In this document: positions 6,367 to 6,472 of the stretch, one piece after another
Numbering within the stretch: position 1 is the stretch's first letter
Layout: each line of letters opens with the position of its first letter
Source of the DNA: an uncultured Clostridia bacterium
Lineage (GTDB): Bacteria > Bacillota > Clostridia > UBA1381
Assembly: GCA_905236685.1 (NCBI GenBank)
Contig: CAJOPD010000008.1
Coordinates: forward strand, 1-6,472
Direction: 5' to 3'
Length of the DNA stretch: 6,472 nucleotides
Made by a program: the position numbers and the translations under genes
Notes under the pieces: model-generated
The model's database searches: none
What the model was told of the DNA's origin: nothing
What the model saw: only the letters and a program-made list of their open reading frames with translations

Positions 6367-6472
6367 AAAAATTTTCGGTAATAGATGTACTTATAATTAT
6401 ATTCCTGCTTTTAGTGGTTGTTTTCGGTTTTTTTAAAATCAAAAATATGGTTTCGGAAGGAGCGTCTGAGCA
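6363..6472 (+). CDS. N-terminus of a single-pass membrane protein, DUF4330-like, 3'-truncated
   Basis: Thirty-six full codons are visible before the window ends. The protein begins MKKFSVIDVL, followed by a strongly hydrophobic stretch at about 9-24 and a basic, polar tail (KIKNMVSEGASE). This suggests a short cytoplasmic N-terminus, one membrane anchor or uncleaved signal, and a body outside the membrane. The xxVIDVLIIIxxLLVVV pattern resembles the start of DUF4330 proteins, which I recall from clostridial cell-wall polysaccharide neighbourhoods. The resemblance is short and could fit many membrane-anchored proteins. The gene is translationally coupled to the preceding glycosyltransferase, so it probably belongs to the same assembly pathway. 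Its catalytic or structural role is not visible here. Confidence 0.55.
   Translation, partial: MKKFSVIDVLIIIFLLLVVVFGFFKIKNMVSEGASE

Larger units (their letters stand above)
1..6472 (+). other. Interior of a surface/secondary cell wall polysaccharide operon
   Basis: All six genes run the same way. The junctions are +1, 0, +4, -14 and -4 bases, which leaves no room for a terminator or a separate promoter between genes. The transcription start must lie upstream of base 1 and the end beyond 6472. The mix of two glycosyltransferases, a pyruvyl transferase, a MOP-type flippase and a Wzy/WaaL-like protein matches Wzy-type assembly of a lipid-linked polymer. Base composition looks even across the genes, with no sign of a recently inserted piece. 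Confidence 0.85.

Overview
The window is an interior slice of one co-directional operon on the + strand. It has six genes, no intergenic gap longer than four bases, and both window edges cut through genes. AT-rich codon use, GGAGG-type ribosome binding sites, one TTG start and short gene overlaps suggest a low-GC Firmicute, most likely a Clostridia-class anaerobe. That assignment is by composition and family resemblance; no marker gene is present to fix the taxon.

Layout: (1) 1-756, the C-terminal part of a GT-B fold glycosyltransferase, cut by the left edge; (2) 758-1852, a CsaB-type polysaccharide pyruvyl transferase; (3) 1853-3388, a MurJ/MviN family lipid-linked saccharide flippase; (4) 3393-5270, an O-antigen ligase/polymerase (Wzy/WaaL, PF04932-like) membrane protein with a long charged N-terminal extension; (5) 5257-6366, a complete GT4 glycosyltransferase with a TTG start; (6) 6363 to the right edge, the first 36 codons of a single-pass membrane protein resembling the start of DUF4330 proteins. 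I see no RNA gene, mobile element, CRISPR array, terminator or promoter.

Together the genes fit a pathway for a secondary cell wall or surface polysaccharide. Cytoplasmic glycosyltransferases (genes 1 and 5) build a lipid-linked oligosaccharide. CsaB adds a pyruvate ketal. The MurJ-family protein moves the lipid-linked unit across the membrane. The Wzy/WaaL-like protein polymerises it or transfers it on the outer face. Pyruvylated wall polymers made by CsaB are the known ligands of SLH-domain surface proteins, so S-layer or SLH-protein anchoring is the most likely purpose. That is inference, since no SLH gene lies in the window. The least explained sequence here is the roughly 105-residue N-terminal region of gene 4, which carries four degenerate copies of a nine-residue motif.
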